Below, piece by piece: positions 20,953 to 21,531 of a DNA stretch of 21,531 bases; position 1 is the first letter of the stretch, and each line of letters opens with the position of its first letter. The position numbers and the translations under genes are program-made. Source of the DNA: Caldimicrobium sp964493015 (GTDB lineage: Bacteria; Desulfobacterota; Thermodesulfobacteria; Thermodesulfobacteriales; Thermodesulfobacteriaceae); the NCBI GenBank assembly GCA_964493015.1, contig CAZBLU010000027.1:1-21531 (forward strand), given 5' to 3'. The notes under the pieces were generated by a model. That model ran no database searches. It worked only from the letters and a program-made list of their open reading frames with translations, and had not been told where the DNA came from.

Positions 20953-21189
20953 TTATCCTCCCACCTTAGCTTTCACATAGTCAAGAACATCTTTTACCGT
21001 TCTCAGTTTTTCCGCATCTTCATCTGGGACTTCCATGCCAAAGGCCTCTTCCATAGCCATAACTAATTCTACTAAATCAAGAGAATCAGCTCCAAGGTCA
21101 TCTACAAAGGAGGCTTCTGGTTTGATCTGATCTTTAGACAAATTGAGCTTTTGAGAGATAATCTCAATCACCTTTTCCTCAATAGACAT
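20953..21189 (-). CDS. acpP: Acyl carrier protein
   Basis: A 78-aa acidic four-helix carrier for fatty-acid synthesis. Ser36 in G-A-D-S-L-D-L-V-E is the phosphopantetheine site; the following V-M-A-M-E-E-A-F recognition helix is standard. A strong AAGGAGGG precedes the ATG by 6 nt. It is the first gene of the - strand chain running to pilD. The 340 nt upstream hold no complete gene and no convincing promoter. Confidence 0.97.
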   Translation of the reverse strand: MSIEEKVIEIISQKLNLSKDQIKPEASFVDDLGADSLDLVELVMAMEEAFGMEVPDEDAEKLRTVKDVLDYVKAKVGG

Positions 21190-21413
21190 AAATCCCTCCT
21201 TTCAGCTCCCTTTTCTCTCTCTATTTACCAGATTTTTTAAAAAAAACAAGCTGTGAATTTGCACGTTCCAATGTTATCCTTAACTTCCTCGTTTCTTTTC
21301 TCAACCTCTATTGAACTTCCTTCCAAAAATAGACCGAGCTTTTACAACACATAAGCCCTGGACAGGCTTTAGCCTATGCAAAGATTAAAGCCGACATAAA
21401 TTCACCTATTTTA
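21190..21413 (-). other. Non-coding leader region upstream of acpP
   Basis: About 220 nt with no supported gene. Apart from the acpP ribosome site, it holds a T/A-rich block at about 21233-21250, a TTTGCAC half-site at 21255-21261 (plus-strand reading), and a 7-bp inverted repeat at 21365-21392 (listed separately). On the - strand the best promoter-like pairs (for example TTGTTT with TAAATA 16 nt later, just upstream of acpP) match the consensus poorly, so no promoter is called. Confidence 0.4.
21365..21392 (-). repeat. 7-bp inverted repeat (possible hairpin) before acpP
   Basis: On the - strand GGCTTTA and TAAAGCC pair across a 14-nt loop. There is no run of T after it on the - strand, so it is not a classical terminator. 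It lies 22-50 nt after the TAG of the possible upstream gene fragment and overlaps an 8-codon mini-frame (21374-21397). Role unknown. Confidence 0.3.
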
Positions 21414-21530
21414 CTAAAGCTTAAAAGCTAAACCCTTGAACCTCGCCTTGTAGAAATAGGGGTTGCATAACCTTTCATACCTCTCCCTTGATGAACTCCA
21501 AATCATACCCCTGAAAATATCTCCCTCTCC
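21414..21530 (-). CDS. Possible C-terminal end of an unidentified gene (5' end outside window)
   Basis: One - strand frame is open from the window edge to a TAG at 21416-21414, giving 38 residues. The last third has a protein-like, basic and aromatic composition (R-E-R-Y-E-R-L-C-N-P-Y-F-Y-K). No family is recognised. A competing frame is open for only 18 residues, to 21475. With so little sequence it may be chance, but a gene ending here is expected given the dense packing elsewhere. Confidence 0.25.
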   Translation of the reverse strand, partial: GEGDIFRGMIWSSSRERYERLCNPYFYKARFKGLAFKL

Positions 21531-21531
21531 A

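Noticed and set aside
21437..21450. GGTTCAAGG on the - strand resembling a tRNA T-arm
   Set aside because: No pairing T-stem, acceptor stem or anticodon arm could be built around it.

Overview
This window looks like a chromosomal segment from a thermophilic, anaerobic or microaerophilic bacterium, most likely of the Thermodesulfobacteriota (Caldimicrobium/Thermodesulfobacterium-like) or a similar deep lineage. That placement is inference from gene content and style. Proteins are short-looped and rich in Lys/Glu, and Arg is mostly AGA/AGG. Genes are packed with 1-50 nt overlaps. The set includes a CooC-type nickel ATPase (CO dehydrogenase maturation), a citramalate route to isoleucine, a periplasmic c-type-heme chemoreceptor and type IV pilus processing. 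No tRNA, rRNA, CRISPR array or insertion sequence was seen.

Left part (1-9830, all + strand): the window opens inside the 3' end of a PD-(D/E)XK nuclease-like gene. A 155-nt spacer follows, with a perfect 12-bp inverted repeat and a candidate promoter. Then comes a 9.4-kb co-directional block: spermidine-synthase-like enzyme, FMN/Fe-S reductase, nitroreductase, lipoprotein disulfide isomerase (DsbC-like), AMMECR1 protein, small J-domain protein, aspartate kinase, citramalate synthase, CooC-like ATPase, cysteinyl-tRNA synthetase and a CvpA-like membrane protein. Many junctions are ATGA or GTGA overlaps.

Middle (9827-15360): hisB and a heme-c methyl-accepting chemotaxis protein read on the - strand. 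A second chemoreceptor with a C-terminal zinc-binding (CZB) domain and an MscS-type channel read on the + strand. The two chemoreceptors are divergent across a spacer of about 200 nt that holds a promoter for each and an inverted repeat between them.

Right part (15368-21531): exonuclease III (+) converges with, and overlaps, a seven-gene - strand chain transcribed acpP, fabF, rpiB, acpS, nnr, PilZ protein, prepilin peptidase. It joins fatty-acid synthesis (ACP, its activating enzyme, the condensing enzyme), metabolite repair and sugar-phosphate isomerisation to c-di-GMP signalling and type IV pilin processing. The last 340 nt hold no complete gene; they may contain the tail of one more - strand gene and a small hairpin.

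Most genes are ordinary and confidently named. The best candidates for a second look are the heme-c/zinc chemoreceptor pair with its shared control region, a probable internal translation start in lysC, the perfect palindrome before the speE-like gene, and the coupling of PilZ and PilD to lipid-synthesis genes.
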